In this document: positions 31,966 to 42,504 of the stretch, in pieces
How positions within the stretch are numbered: position 1 is the first letter of the stretch
Layout: every line of letters begins with the position of its first letter
Origin: Mytilus californianus
Taxonomy: Eukaryota; Mollusca; Bivalvia; Mytilida; Mytilidae
Length of the DNA stretch: 64,000 bases
Direction of reading: 5' to 3'
NCBI RefSeq assembly: GCF_021869535.1
Contig: NW_026262712.1
Coordinates: 64,412,100-64,476,099, forward strand
The notes under the pieces: generated by a model
Told to the model about the DNA's origin: nothing
What the model saw: only the letters and a program-made list of their open reading frames with translations
Databases searched by the model: none
Translations under genes and position numbers: made by a program

Positions 31966-32050
31966 TTTAAATTGATTGATTGTTTGTTGCTAATTTTTAA
32001 CGCCCAGTGACAAATATGTCATGCATGTTCAGGACTCGGTTCAGGAAAAC
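31966..32050 (+). repeat. Short dispersed repeat, 'gattgattg..aacgcccagtg'
   Basis: It reads attgattgattgtttgttgc, then taacgcccagtgacaaatat and catgcatgttcagga. A related gattgattgattgat..ttgctttacgcc start occurs at 28125-28165. Confidence 0.45.
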
Positions 32051-32069
32051 ACAAGTTTAAAAGTCCGGT

Positions 32070-32395
32070 ATATAATATAAAAACGAAGAGATGTATGATT
32101 GCTAATGAGGCAACTATCCATCGGAGTTTAAATATGAAGTGGATGTAAGCAATTATAGGCAACCGTAATTAAGGCCTTCAACAATGACAAAACCCAATAC
32201 TGTATTAAAAGTCGTCTATAAAAGGCCCGAAGTGAAAAGTGTGAGAAACAATTCAAACGAAAAAACTAACGGCCTGAATTATACATAACAAAATAATTTA
32301 CAATCAAAATATCAAATATGAGTCGAGACATGAACCAACGACAACCACTAAACTACAGGCTCCTGACTTGGGACAGGCACACAAAGAATATGGCA
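32070..32395 (+). repeat. High-copy dispersed repeat (family B), copy 1
   Basis: The order of words is: tataaaaacgaagag, atgattgctaatgaggcaac, ggcaaccgtaattaaggcct, tataaaaggccc, caattcaaacgaaaaaacta, cgacaaccactaaactacag, gctcctgacttgggacaggc. It is truncated before the ctgggacagtggtgtaacag end and is immediately followed by a second copy. No ORF or TIR is visible. Confidence 0.85.
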
Positions 32396-32399
32396 GGGT

Positions 32400-32850
32400 T
32401 GATATAAAAACGAAGATTGCCAATGAGACAACCCTCCACAAGAGACCAAATGACACAGCAATTAACAGCTATAGGTCACCGTACGGCCTTCAAAAATAAG
32501 CAAAGCCCATGCCGCATAGTCAGCTATAAAAGGCCCCGAAATCACAAAATTAATGTAAAACAATTCAAACGAGAAAACTAACGGTCTAATTAATTTACAA
32601 AAAAATGAGCGAAAAACAAATATGTAACACAGCAACAAACGACAACCACTGAATTACAGGCTCCTGACTTGGGACAGGCACATACATACAGAATGGGGCG
32701 GGGTTAAACATGTTAGTGGGATCCGGGCCAACCCGCCCCCTAACCTGGGACAGTGGTGTAACAGTACAAGAACATGTTTGTGAGCGCTCAACCCTCCCCG
32801 AAGCTGGGACAGTGGTGTAACAGTACAATATAAGAACAACCTGCACAAAT
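32400..32850 (+). repeat. High-copy dispersed repeat (family B), copy 2, most complete
   Basis: It has all the words of copy 1 plus the far end: aacatgttagtgggatc, aacccgccccctaacctggg, acagtggtgtaacagtacaa (twice). This copy can serve as the reference for the partial ones at 35435, 47205, 50455, 52440, 58325, 60885 and 63040. Confidence 0.88.
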
Positions 32851-34172
32851 CAATTGCAATTAGATTAACTCAAAAGATCGGTACGAGACACACAAAAAAA
32901 AACTTACATTGACACAAAGCACCGAAATAAGAGTATTTGCAATTACTGGAAGTTTGTTCAAAGCTAATTACAACTAGTACTGCAATAAATCTTGTTCTCC
33001 CAGACTGAAGTAACAATCAGTACACAACCAACGGATTTATTAAACAAACAAAAAAAAAAACAGTCTGAGAAATGTCTGGTAACGTTATCCATTGTATACT
33101 TGCATATAGATCCGTATACAATGAAAATTTTTGAAAAGTGGTGGTCCGAAGGTTTTGACCATCGAAATTTTGCAATAGAAATAATATTTAGGACCAGAAG
33201 ATTTTCTTCAAGGACCACCAGAGAAAAATGATTTTGAGAACTTTCCGATATCTTTGCTTTATACAAAAATAATCCAGTTTGGTTACTTTAAAAAAATTGG
33301 ATAGACAAGATGTCCTTTTTGATTATATTCGAGACAAACATTGACGAATTTTTGTGCAGTTTAAGATTATTCTTAACAATCAAATAGTGGGGGTTTAAGC
33401 CTGATTTGTCCAGCAAAATTGAGTTAGAGGAAAAAGCAAAGAAAAATGTCACGAACAGAGCACACTTTTACAGTCAAGTCTACCGGACATATCTTAATTT
33501 TCTATAAAATCATCGTAAACATCATTTATGTCATCCAACATAACAAAAATCTGCTATATTCGACGGCAAATTGAATTTTTGTCTTATTGATCTTCCGTAG
33601 AATATATCCAGAAGAGGTCCAGATTCATTTTTTTGGACTCTTCACCAGAAGACATTCTGGAGATGTGCAGAAGAGACCAATAAAACACGCCCCTGCGTAT
33701 TTCTTTATATGTGCGAATAACATTGGAAATGGGGTAAAGAGGAATATCAACAGTTCGAACATTACAAACAGCGTTTAGCATCTATTTAGGCAAGTATTGG
33801 GTAAAGACACACGGAATTTACAGAAAAAAATGCAAAAACGGCGAAAATGTGTCCACGGCGAATATGCGCCACCCACTCTTACACAATAATGATTGGTTGT
33901 AAGTTATTGGTCTAGATAGATTATGCGAGATTAATATTGTTTTTTTCATTTTGACGTCCTTTGATATTAAAGATTTCAGTAAGTTTCTTACTGGAAATTT
34001 CTAATATGACATATCGGGAGTTTTTTTTTCCCGTAAAAAGAGACAGAAGATACCAAGACGACAATGTCATGGCAAAACATCAAACGAAAAACGACGAAAA
34101 TACAAACAGACGTCTTCTAAACACTATACAGAAAACTAAAGAATGGGCAACACGAACCTTACTAAAACCCAA

Positions 34173-34398
34173 GGGGCTAGGATCAAATTTGAAAAAAAGG
34201 CAGGACAGGAGTTTTGAGTAAAAAAAAGGCAGGATAAGCAAATTGGCAAAAAAAAAAGGCAGGATGACAATTTATGGGAAAAAAGTCAGGTTAAACTAAT
34301 AAAAAAAAAAGGCAGGACCGAATAGAGTGAAAAATAAAAAGGCAGGACAGAGATTACAACTAAAAAAAATGCAGGACAAAATTTTTCATCCTAGCCCC
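34173..34398. mobile_element. Short TIR element with stuttering 'ggcaggac' interior
   Basis: The termini are exact inverted repeats, ggggctaggat (34173-34183) and atcctagcccc (34388-34398). Between them, aaaaaaaggcaggac or a close variant occurs about seven times at irregular spacing. It is 226 bp with no protein. Confidence 0.8.
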
Positions 34399-34908
34399 CC
34401 ATAAAAATCAAATGGTAGCTCCCTTAGTTTAGCAAAGCAACGTCACCACTGTTTCGGAGTTTGGTAAAAAGTAACCTTTCAAATTGATTTTTGTTCACCA
34501 ATTTTGACAGTTTTCATACTAGTTTAAAGTTTTACTGACTATAGGGCATTTCACACCCATTTCATGCAAACAGAAACTACACGAGCCAAAGAAATAAATA
34601 CATGCGTTTCGTTAAAGTTAGGACAACAATTTTATAAAAAATAAACTATATGGACTAGGTCCCGTATGGTTTTGTTTAACGTTTATTGAAATAAAAATAA
34701 TTAAAAACGGGGAAACAACACCTATGGACAGATTTCACAATATACCAAATCTCTAATTTGCATGGAAAACATTAAATGTTTTGATATAATAATTCAGATA
34801 AAATTGCATTATATGTAAGAAAAATTGCATAATATGAAAGAAAGTGTCATTGAAATTTCCAAAGACTTATATTGTGGATACAAGACGCTTGCTACCTTTT
34901 TATGTTAT

Positions 34909-34960
34909 GAGAGCCATCCATGTGTACTTTACTAGAGAGCCATCCATGTGTACTTTACTA
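34909..34960 (+). repeat. 26-bp direct duplication
   Basis: The unit gagagccatccatgtgtact, then ttacta, is repeated twice with no gap (34909 and 34935). Confidence 0.9.
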
Positions 34961-35434
34961 TAACTTGGATAAAAAGATAGTTATAAAACAGGAGCATACT
35001 ATCGTTAGTTATTATATCGATTCTCTATCACTGCATGTTTAGAAGGAAATGCGGATACAAAGTGAGGACGGACGGACAAACTACTTGACCAAGGTGTACT
35101 TCGATTATTGCATACCCCTGAATTAGGAAGCGAATATATAATATATAAGTGTACATTCAAGACAAGCTTCGATTCGTATGCCATATAAATACATGATCGG
35201 ATTATTGTATAGCCATTATTTTTAAACTTCTCAGAAGTTAATAAGAAGTCTGTTTTTCCGGAGTTTGTCATTAATACTTGACATTTTAGATTGGATTTCT
35301 TATTCCCACGTAGACAAAGATTTAAACCAAATACAAATGACTTTTTCACATGGAAAGACAAATCTGTTTTTAATATGTAGGCTTGAAAATTGTATAAAGT
35401 ATGCAATAAGTATGAGAGAAATAATCGGGTTTAA

Positions 35435-35850
35435 TAGATATAAGAAGATGTGGTATGAGTGCCAATGAGACAACTCTCCATCCAAGTCAAAATTTATAAA
35501 AGTAAACCATTATAGGTCACAGTACGGTCTTTAACACGGAGCCTTGGCTCACACCGAACAGTAAGCTATAAAGGGCCCCAAAAATTACTAGTGTAAAACC
35601 ATTCAAACGGGAAAACCAACGGTCTAATCTATATAAAAAACGAGAAACGAGAAACACTTATGAACCACATCAACAAACGACAACTACTGAACATCAGATT
35701 CCTGACTTAGGACAGGTGCAAACAAATGCAGCGGGTTTAAACGTTTTAATGGTACCAAACCTTCACCCTTTTTCCTGAAACAATAGTGTAACATCACAAC
35801 TTAGAAAGACACACTATAAAATATCAACTGAAATAGCTTAACTCAATCAA
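35435..35850 (+). repeat. High-copy dispersed repeat (family B), diverged copy
   Basis: The words atataagaagatgtggtatg, gccaatgagacaactctcca, ggtcacagtacggtctt, gctataaagggcccc, ttcaaacgggaaaacc and tcctgacttaggacaggtg appear in the family order. Confidence 0.85.
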
Positions 35851-36439
35851 AGGACATATTAACACCATTGAACATACACTGAACAAATAAATTTGACCTA
35901 TGATACAATGTAAAAACAAAATAAATAAACTAAGGAAAGAATAATAAAAGTAACATGTTAAACATCATCTAAAGTTTTTGCATGATCAGAATCATACATT
36001 TCTATCGAGTGGGTAGACACAACTGTTTTGTGAGGAGGCGTGTTAAATTCTCCGAATACCGGTTCGACTTAAAGCTAAGTTTCTAATTTGCACATTTATA
36101 ACATGCTATTATTTCATCACGTCCAGAATAAAAGGGAGCTCATTGTGTAGACTGACCATCTTAAAACATGACTGCCGCTATGGTTTATTGTTGTTTTTTT
36201 TTTTATTAATTTGAACAGAGCCTTTCCAGTTTTTAGTACTAAAACTTGAGTGAAAACCGTTCAGTTAACATTTGTGGGATTGATTCAAGATAATATAAGA
36301 GACAGAATCTTCAGCTAAAATATTCTACCTTTAGATCGTCAGATTGTTTTACTATTCATTGGTCATTACGAAAAAATAGTGGGTTATTTGTTTAGCCTTT
36401 TGTATAACGTAAGCCTTCACACAAGCATGGTTTTGTCTC

Positions 36440-38660
36440 GCCTGTGATGAAGGTCGCAGAATGAGAGACATAGAGATAACTATCCGTTGGCGACTGAAGG
36501 TATAAGACCTAAATGCTTCATACCTAATATGAATATGCCATATGTTTCAAAGCTTTCGTCTGTCATATGCCCATTGCCCTAGACCTCATTTCATGGTCAG
36601 CGACTGCATGAAAAAAAATGTCATGTGAATACTCACAATAGGATAACTATATTTGATATATAGGATCTTGCAAGGTCTACAGGACCGTCAGACAGGATTT
36701 ACCTAACCTCGACCTCATTTCATGAATCAGTGATCAAGATAAAGCTTTGCTGGTCAATTCCGCCCAAATACTATAAGCAATATGTCAACTATTTTGGAAT
36801 GATTGTAATGTGTGCCTGTCAGACAGGCAGGTTTCATCAGACCTTGACTTCTTTTCATGGTTCATTGATCAATGTTAAGATTTCATGGTTTTATCTGATA
36901 CTCAGGGGCGGATTTAGGGGGTAGGCAGGGTGCCCGGGCCAAACATTTTCATGGTTCATTGGTCAAGGATAAGTTTTCATAATTATGTCCTGTTTCTCGG
37001 ATACTATAATTCAGTTCAGTTTCTTGTATATTCCTCCATTAATTGTGGAGCACTACCCATAGGGTATAATTGTAGCAACTATATACACCTTAGAACATAA
37101 GGAAACATTTAATTACATGTATGTACAGATGACTGAATTTAGGCAATAATAATTACTAAATAATTAATATTATAACTAATTCATAGGATTGTCATCATAA
37201 AATTTTAAAAATAATATTCATAATGTGCTGAAGTGTAAGAATAAGTTAAGTAAGAACTGGATATATTTACAAATAAGAATTTGGAATTTAAGTGGTCTTA
37301 AATTAAACTTTCTTATAATTGTTAGTTAAAGGTGCTATACGTACATCAGAATTTATAATGAGAAGGTTATTTTATAAGACTTATGTAAAAGGGTTGGGGT
37401 TTAGAACGATTCATCATATATACATGTTTTCCTTCACAGTTTAAAGTTACCTTATTTCGGATCTTATCATTATTCTTTAAAGGTAACTGGATATCTTAAA
37501 ACTTTGCAAAATTTTTTATTTAATTTAGGTCCTAATACGTCATAAAATAGTAAGATGGTAAAGTAGGAAACTATTTTATTTTCAAAAAGTTTACTTATAC
37601 TGTACTTGTGTTCAAGTTTTGTATCCTTTTTGTGCGCATGTGCATCTCGTAGCACATATTTCTAGCCAGAGTTTCTATGTTTTCGTACACAGTTGAGTAA
37701 CAGTTTATGTCCTTGCTAGTACAGTCCATTATGAGCTGCAGTAAATTCCCTTCTTGTATGATCTTCTTGTATGTTGAGGTATCAATTTCATCCATTGTCT
37801 GTTCTATTTTGAGCAATATTTAGATCTTATTTGCTCCAATTCTTTGCAGCGTAGAATAAAATGTTCTAGATCTTCATTTTCCTGTGTTCACAGATTGTAC
37901 ATATCGGGTTTACTTTCGGATCGAACTTAGCTCTTTTGGCTTGTAATATGTACGTTTGAGTACTTATTCTTACTTTTATTTCTCCTGCCTTTACATCTTT
38001 ACTGTTGTTTTTTACGCTTTTCCATATATTGTGTGCTTCATTTAATGGATTGTTCTGTATCTCTATGTATTTAAGTGATGTTTTTTCCATTTTTCATAAT
38101 GACATTCATTTTTCCAGTATTCCTTGATCTTTATTCCTACTAGTCTTTTCCATTCGATTTTCTTAAGTGGTTTTTCTATGTAGTAACTACTAGATTTCAA
38201 ATTGTATTTTGATAGAGCGTTTTCCACTCTGTTGATAAAGTCTTTTCCTCTTTGGTCTGAGAATGCTATTTGTCGACGCAGAATTTCACATAATATATAA
38301 TTACACAATAGGCCAATTACATTTGGTGCATGGAATTACTACTTGGCGTACCTGTTGTTTGATAGTGTTCATCTTACCTTGACCTAATATGTATTGTTCA
38401 TTGGTCAATGTTCAGATTTCGTATTCATGTTTGTTTGTCAGATGCTATTCGCAATAGTTGTGCTATATTTGGTGTATGATATGATTGCACGGTGAACATG
38501 TCTCTCTGGTGGGTTCCTCGGACCTTTACATTATTTACATTGATCATTGTGATAATGTTAAGTTTATGTGGTGATACTTGTAGTAAAACCTTCATAAAAC
38601 AGACTTTCAACATAAGTTTAATCATGATAAATAATGTACACTCTCGTCTCTCATATGTGA
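36440..38660 (+). repeat. Tandem 'cctcatttcatgg' repeat, interrupted by a retrotransposon
   Basis: Units of roughly 180-200 bp each carry gac.tca/ttcatggttca, tgatcaatgttaag, atactataagcaatatgtca, actattttgg and tgtcagacaggcaggtttca. They run 36440-37011 and resume at 38303-38660. The gap (37012-38302) is a foreign insertion. Confidence 0.75.
37005..38302 (-). pseudogene. 5'-truncated, frameshifted non-LTR retrotransposon (C-terminal ORF2 region)
   Basis: On the - strand, three partly overlapping open pieces (38308-38063, 38090-37866, 37816-37595), in two reading frames, read as one protein end. They contain LRRQIAFSDQRG, IWKSVKNNS, then IKVRISTQTYILQAKRAKFD and PICTICE. This IKVRLLTGTYxLQxNRxxF plus Cys-x2-Cys pattern is what I know from the region after the reverse transcriptase domain in invertebrate non-LTR elements. 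The 3' end (near 37012) is gaaactgaactgaa. TATAATT flanks it at 37005-37011 and 38296-38302. The RT domain itself is missing. Confidence 0.7.
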
Positions 38661-39430
38661 GTGGTATTTTTTAACAACGATTTCAACTATATGATGGACC
38701 TTCTGTCCAACTTTGAAATGTGTCATTTGGACAAAAAAAATTCTCTCCTTAACAAAGTTCATGTGTGCTGACGTGGCAAAAAATCACTACCAATCTATCA
38801 AACTTGAAAACTTGACAAAAATACTGCTCAAATATTACAGCGGGTTACAAACACTGACCTTGACCTTTTTTAATTTCTCAGTAAATGAGTTTCCACCTGT
38901 TTGAAAGTTCACGGATTTTTCAAGATTCTTTATTTAAACTTTTGAATGTATTCTGCAACAATGTGAAGACCTCTGAATCAGCTTACATACCTTCAACATG
39001 ACAGCACTATGACCATATGTCTTGCATGTTTACTGGAATACTTTTACACAGAATCGACCAAAGTTGCAAATGGACTCCAACTAAAGTACCGACAAGCTTT
39101 ATCAAAATGCTACAACTTTTATGATCCCAACCCACCGCATATTTGCACTGAGACCTTTGACTTATTCTATTATCACATACCAGTTCTAGATGTCTGTTTA
39201 GATTACACAGTACCTGTATATATGTGTTAAGAATCACAACAGAAGTCACTGTCTCTTTAATAATATATTGACCTTTGGTACTCAGTAACCCTTCCCTTGG
39301 CAACCTAAATACTAATGGATCCTTCATATTTATCGGAAATGTACTTCTAAATTTATATGATCATACAAAAATTCCCAAGTCAGTCTGGAAACAGTTTTCA
39401 ATAAAGTTCCTTAAAATCTCTTGCTCCAAC

Positions 39431-39468
39431 CTGAGACTACTATAACACATGTGTTATAGTAGTCTCAG
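39431..39468. repeat. Perfect 38-bp palindrome
   Basis: It reads ctgagactactataacaca, then its exact reverse complement with no spacer. It is flanked by gctccaac and gctccaat. Confidence 0.95.
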
Positions 39469-39493
39469 CTCCAATTCTCCTGTTTTGAAATCA

Positions 39494-39600
39494 GTGAACA
39501 TTTGTTCTCCTAGGCCACACTATATCTGTGAACATTTGTTCTCCTAGGCCACACTGTTTTCATATCTGTGAACATTTGTTCTCCTTGGCCACACTGTTGT
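39494..39600 (+). repeat. Three tandem copies of a 34-40-bp unit
   Basis: The unit gtgaacatttgttctcctag, then gccacact, starts at 39494, 39528 and 39568. The second and third differ by an insertion of gttttcat. Confidence 0.9.
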
Positions 39601-40649
39601 GTGATTTGCAAAACCCAAACAGATAGAAAAATAACTGTACAGCTCCGGCTTCTTGACAGACTCCTTAAATGTTTCTTATAGCTTGTATTTTTTGGTATTT
39701 ATATTGATTCAGAAGCACTAATTATCAATGTGAGACACAACAGAAAGTATTGAATTTTTATTCTCTGTTGGTAATTTGAGCACATTTAACGTGGGCATTC
39801 CATAAGGTCATGTTTTCTTGTACCTCCAATAACCTTCTTTGAAATCTTAAGAAGTAAGCCAGTCAGTATCGTTACAGTTATCTCAGCTTGCTTCCAGTGA
39901 AAGCATTGTTCAATGAATTATAAATGTACTATATTTTCAAGTTTAAGTGAAACGAATATTGTTGATTTGAGTTCATTTTTAAACAATACTCTTTTTCCAG
40001 TCTTTAATCACACAGATGCCAAATGAGGGAGGGAGAGTGGGGTCGGGGGCAAAGCAGTCCTAACAGCTTTTATCAAGTCACAATACTGGCATTGTCTCAA
40101 TTTGATCAAAAGTTGCTGCCTCCTTTTGATTCTATAAATTCAGCACCATAGCATTTGAGCTTTTGGTTAGGTTAATGTTTCTTAAACTTCAGTTTTCTGG
40201 GTATATTTTTCAGAGTTTGTTGCCTCTTTACTCTTTTTAGAAAAAAAATTTCATAGTTTTATTTGTCTTTCTTCTTTATGGTTTTTGAGTGCTCCTTGGT
40301 ACTTTTTTGAAGTAATTTCAGTTGCCTCTTGTTAAATTCATCCAAATTTTGCCTTTTAAAACTTGCCATTAATTTTATGCAATCGTAGGGTAACCTCTGG
40401 ATTTCTGTTTTTGTTGAGATGTGAGGTTTCTGCCTCGTTGAGTTTCAACACTTATGCTTTTGTTTAGTTTTGGCTTACTTTCATGTGGGAGTTAGTATAA
40501 AATCTTATGATTTCATTGGTTTGAGATATTTGTAATTTTCACCTATTTGCAATAGAATAGATTGAAAATCTATAAATCTATCAATGTCACTTTTTTACCT
40601 CACAAATTTGTAATAGAGACCTTATACTGTATTCCAATTTGTCTATACA

Positions 40650-40815
40650 GCCTCTGCGGTTTCGTTATAGCCTGCCCGCCTCAAGTGCAGAAGGTTATGA
40701 ATTCGAACCCCAGCTTGGTCAAACTAAAGACTTGAAAATTGGTATTTGCTGCTGTTCCTTTAAGCAGGTGGCATTAAGGAGTAAGAGCAAAGACTGGTAG
40801 TAGTCAGAATAATCA
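40650..40815 (+). mobile_element. tRNA-derived SINE-like element
   Basis: The head resembles a tRNA gene: tagcctgcccgcctcaagtg and a B-box-like gaattcgaaccccag. After it come caaactaaagacttgaaaat, tggtatttgctgct and a tail agcaaagactggtagtagtc. It is shared in part with 26455-26622. I inferred this from the B-box pattern; no intact tRNA fold is claimed. Confidence 0.6.
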
Positions 40816-41718
40816 TCAGCAATTTGTTTTGCCAAAATATAGAAGAAACAGCTTATCTTACAGTAAAGATCATTCCTTATTGGAGAAGACGATACATTGA
40901 CCTGTCAATTCATAGATATTTCACTTTATACTTCCTACTGCAACCATCCTATTTGCACAGTAAAATTATATGGAATGTAAATATTGCCTGGTTTGTAACA
41001 TGTATTGAATTTCATTGATGATGTTAGCAAGAAATAATTCACAGTTCTGATCAAAAAATATTTGTTTTTTAAGCATTGCAGTAGAAAGGGAATAAAACAA
41101 TATATTGTCTTGGATATAAAACTGATTTTTATTTGAGCATAAACAAGGATAGAAATTCTAGGCAAACCTTGTTTGTAAGTCTTGTAAACATAATTTGTTT
41201 ATTCTGTGCCAATATATGGTTATTCGATATTTTTTAATACTGCAGCCTGAACTTCTCCAGTGGTTCTTACGTTCTAAATATAAAAACAAAGTAATATTTT
41301 GTGCAATTTCAGTTTAACGTAATCATTTTTTTAACACTCAGCGACTCAATTAGGGAATTGGGTTTATTTTAGTGTAAACAATACAATGTCTTCTATTTCA
41401 GCCTTTTATAGCTGCTGTATAAAAACAATAAAAAATCAATATCTGTAACTACCAACATTTCTTATTAAGCACTTAACACTAGCACTAGCATGTGAAAAAT
41501 CTGGTTCAGCATGTCAGTCTAATACATAGCAGTAATAATTTTCTACTGCATACTGCATAATGGTAACACACACACACGTTCATATTAGTATGGCATTCAC
41601 ATGCTCTCTTTCTGAATATGCATTTAATTTGCCACTGGATGTTGAACAGCCATCCATCCATACATGAAAGCATTATACTTTTGAATGGAGCAAATAAACC
41701 TTACCTCCCTTTAGTTTC

Positions 41719-42504
41719 TAAGACCCTGTTCACACTAGGACATTTAGATCAATTTAAACTAGATCGGTTCACTTTAGATCGATTTAAGGGCCAATTTGAA
41801 CGTTTTGAATCGATCTTCAATCGGTCTAAACTAAAACACCAAAAGAGGTAGTTTAGTTTGAATCGATCTAAAGTGAACCGATCTTACTTTAAATGTGAAA
41901 GCAGAGATCGGTTTAAACTAGTATGATTGAATTGAAAATAATGTATGCGCATGTATAGCGGCACAACTATATCAATGGTTCGTTGTTTAACCCATATTTC
42001 TCTGTTAACAGACCTTTGTGTACATGCATGTAAAAACAAACTGAAAACATGTTGTCTATGCTGTAGCATAAATTTGCGAAAACTGTGTCTTCTTTTTTTA
42101 ATTGATTTTTTCTTTTCAGGAACCGCAGTATTTCGTCATGTTGTAACTTTGTTGCTACAGTTTTTTGTTTCAAAATCAAAGAAAACTGCAAGAACACCAG
42201 TATCAAAATTTGAACTTGTGATTCAAGAGAAACAATAAATTCAGCCAATTTTTTTTTTCAAGTGTGTGTATCAGTGTATCAATACATCAATTTGATAAAT
42301 TAGTACTATTTATACACAATGTTTACAGTTTTACGGGTAATAAGGTCAGATCAATTGCATTTTTAATTGTAGTGTGAACGCACTGGTTCAGATTAGACCG
42401 ATAGAGATCGTTATGATAAAAGATAATGTGAACGCTAACTGGTTTTATTTAGATTGAATCAAATTAGATCGTTTAAAGAAAAATGCTAGTGTGAACTAAG
42501 CCTT
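41719..42504. mobile_element. 786-bp TIR element rich in 'gatcgattta'
   Basis: The left end taagaccctgttcacactag and right end ctagtgtgaactaagcctta match 16 of 20 as inverted repeats. Subterminal words gatcggtt, gatcgattta and ctaaagtgaaccgatc repeat in both orientations near the left end and again near the right. The middle (about 41940-42340) has no recognisable gene. Confidence 0.78.

Larger units (their letters stand above)
30496..33879. mobile_element. 3.4-kb TIR element with nested repeats
   Basis: The termini are 24-bp inverted repeats with one mismatch: agagtgggtgacgcatattc.. at 30496 and ..gaatatgcgccacccactct ending 33879. A second, internal inverted pair, ggggcgtgtttt (30891) and aaaacacgcccc (33682-33693), sits with agaagaggtcca words near both ends. 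The interior is filled with other repeats (31371-31790 and two family B copies at 32070-32850). No transposase was seen, so it is non-autonomous or decayed. Confidence 0.75.

Noticed and set aside
39494-39600. Evenly repeated units that could suggest a CRISPR-like array
   Set aside because: The units adjoin with no unique spacers, only three copies exist, and the genome is animal. It is a plain tandem repeat.
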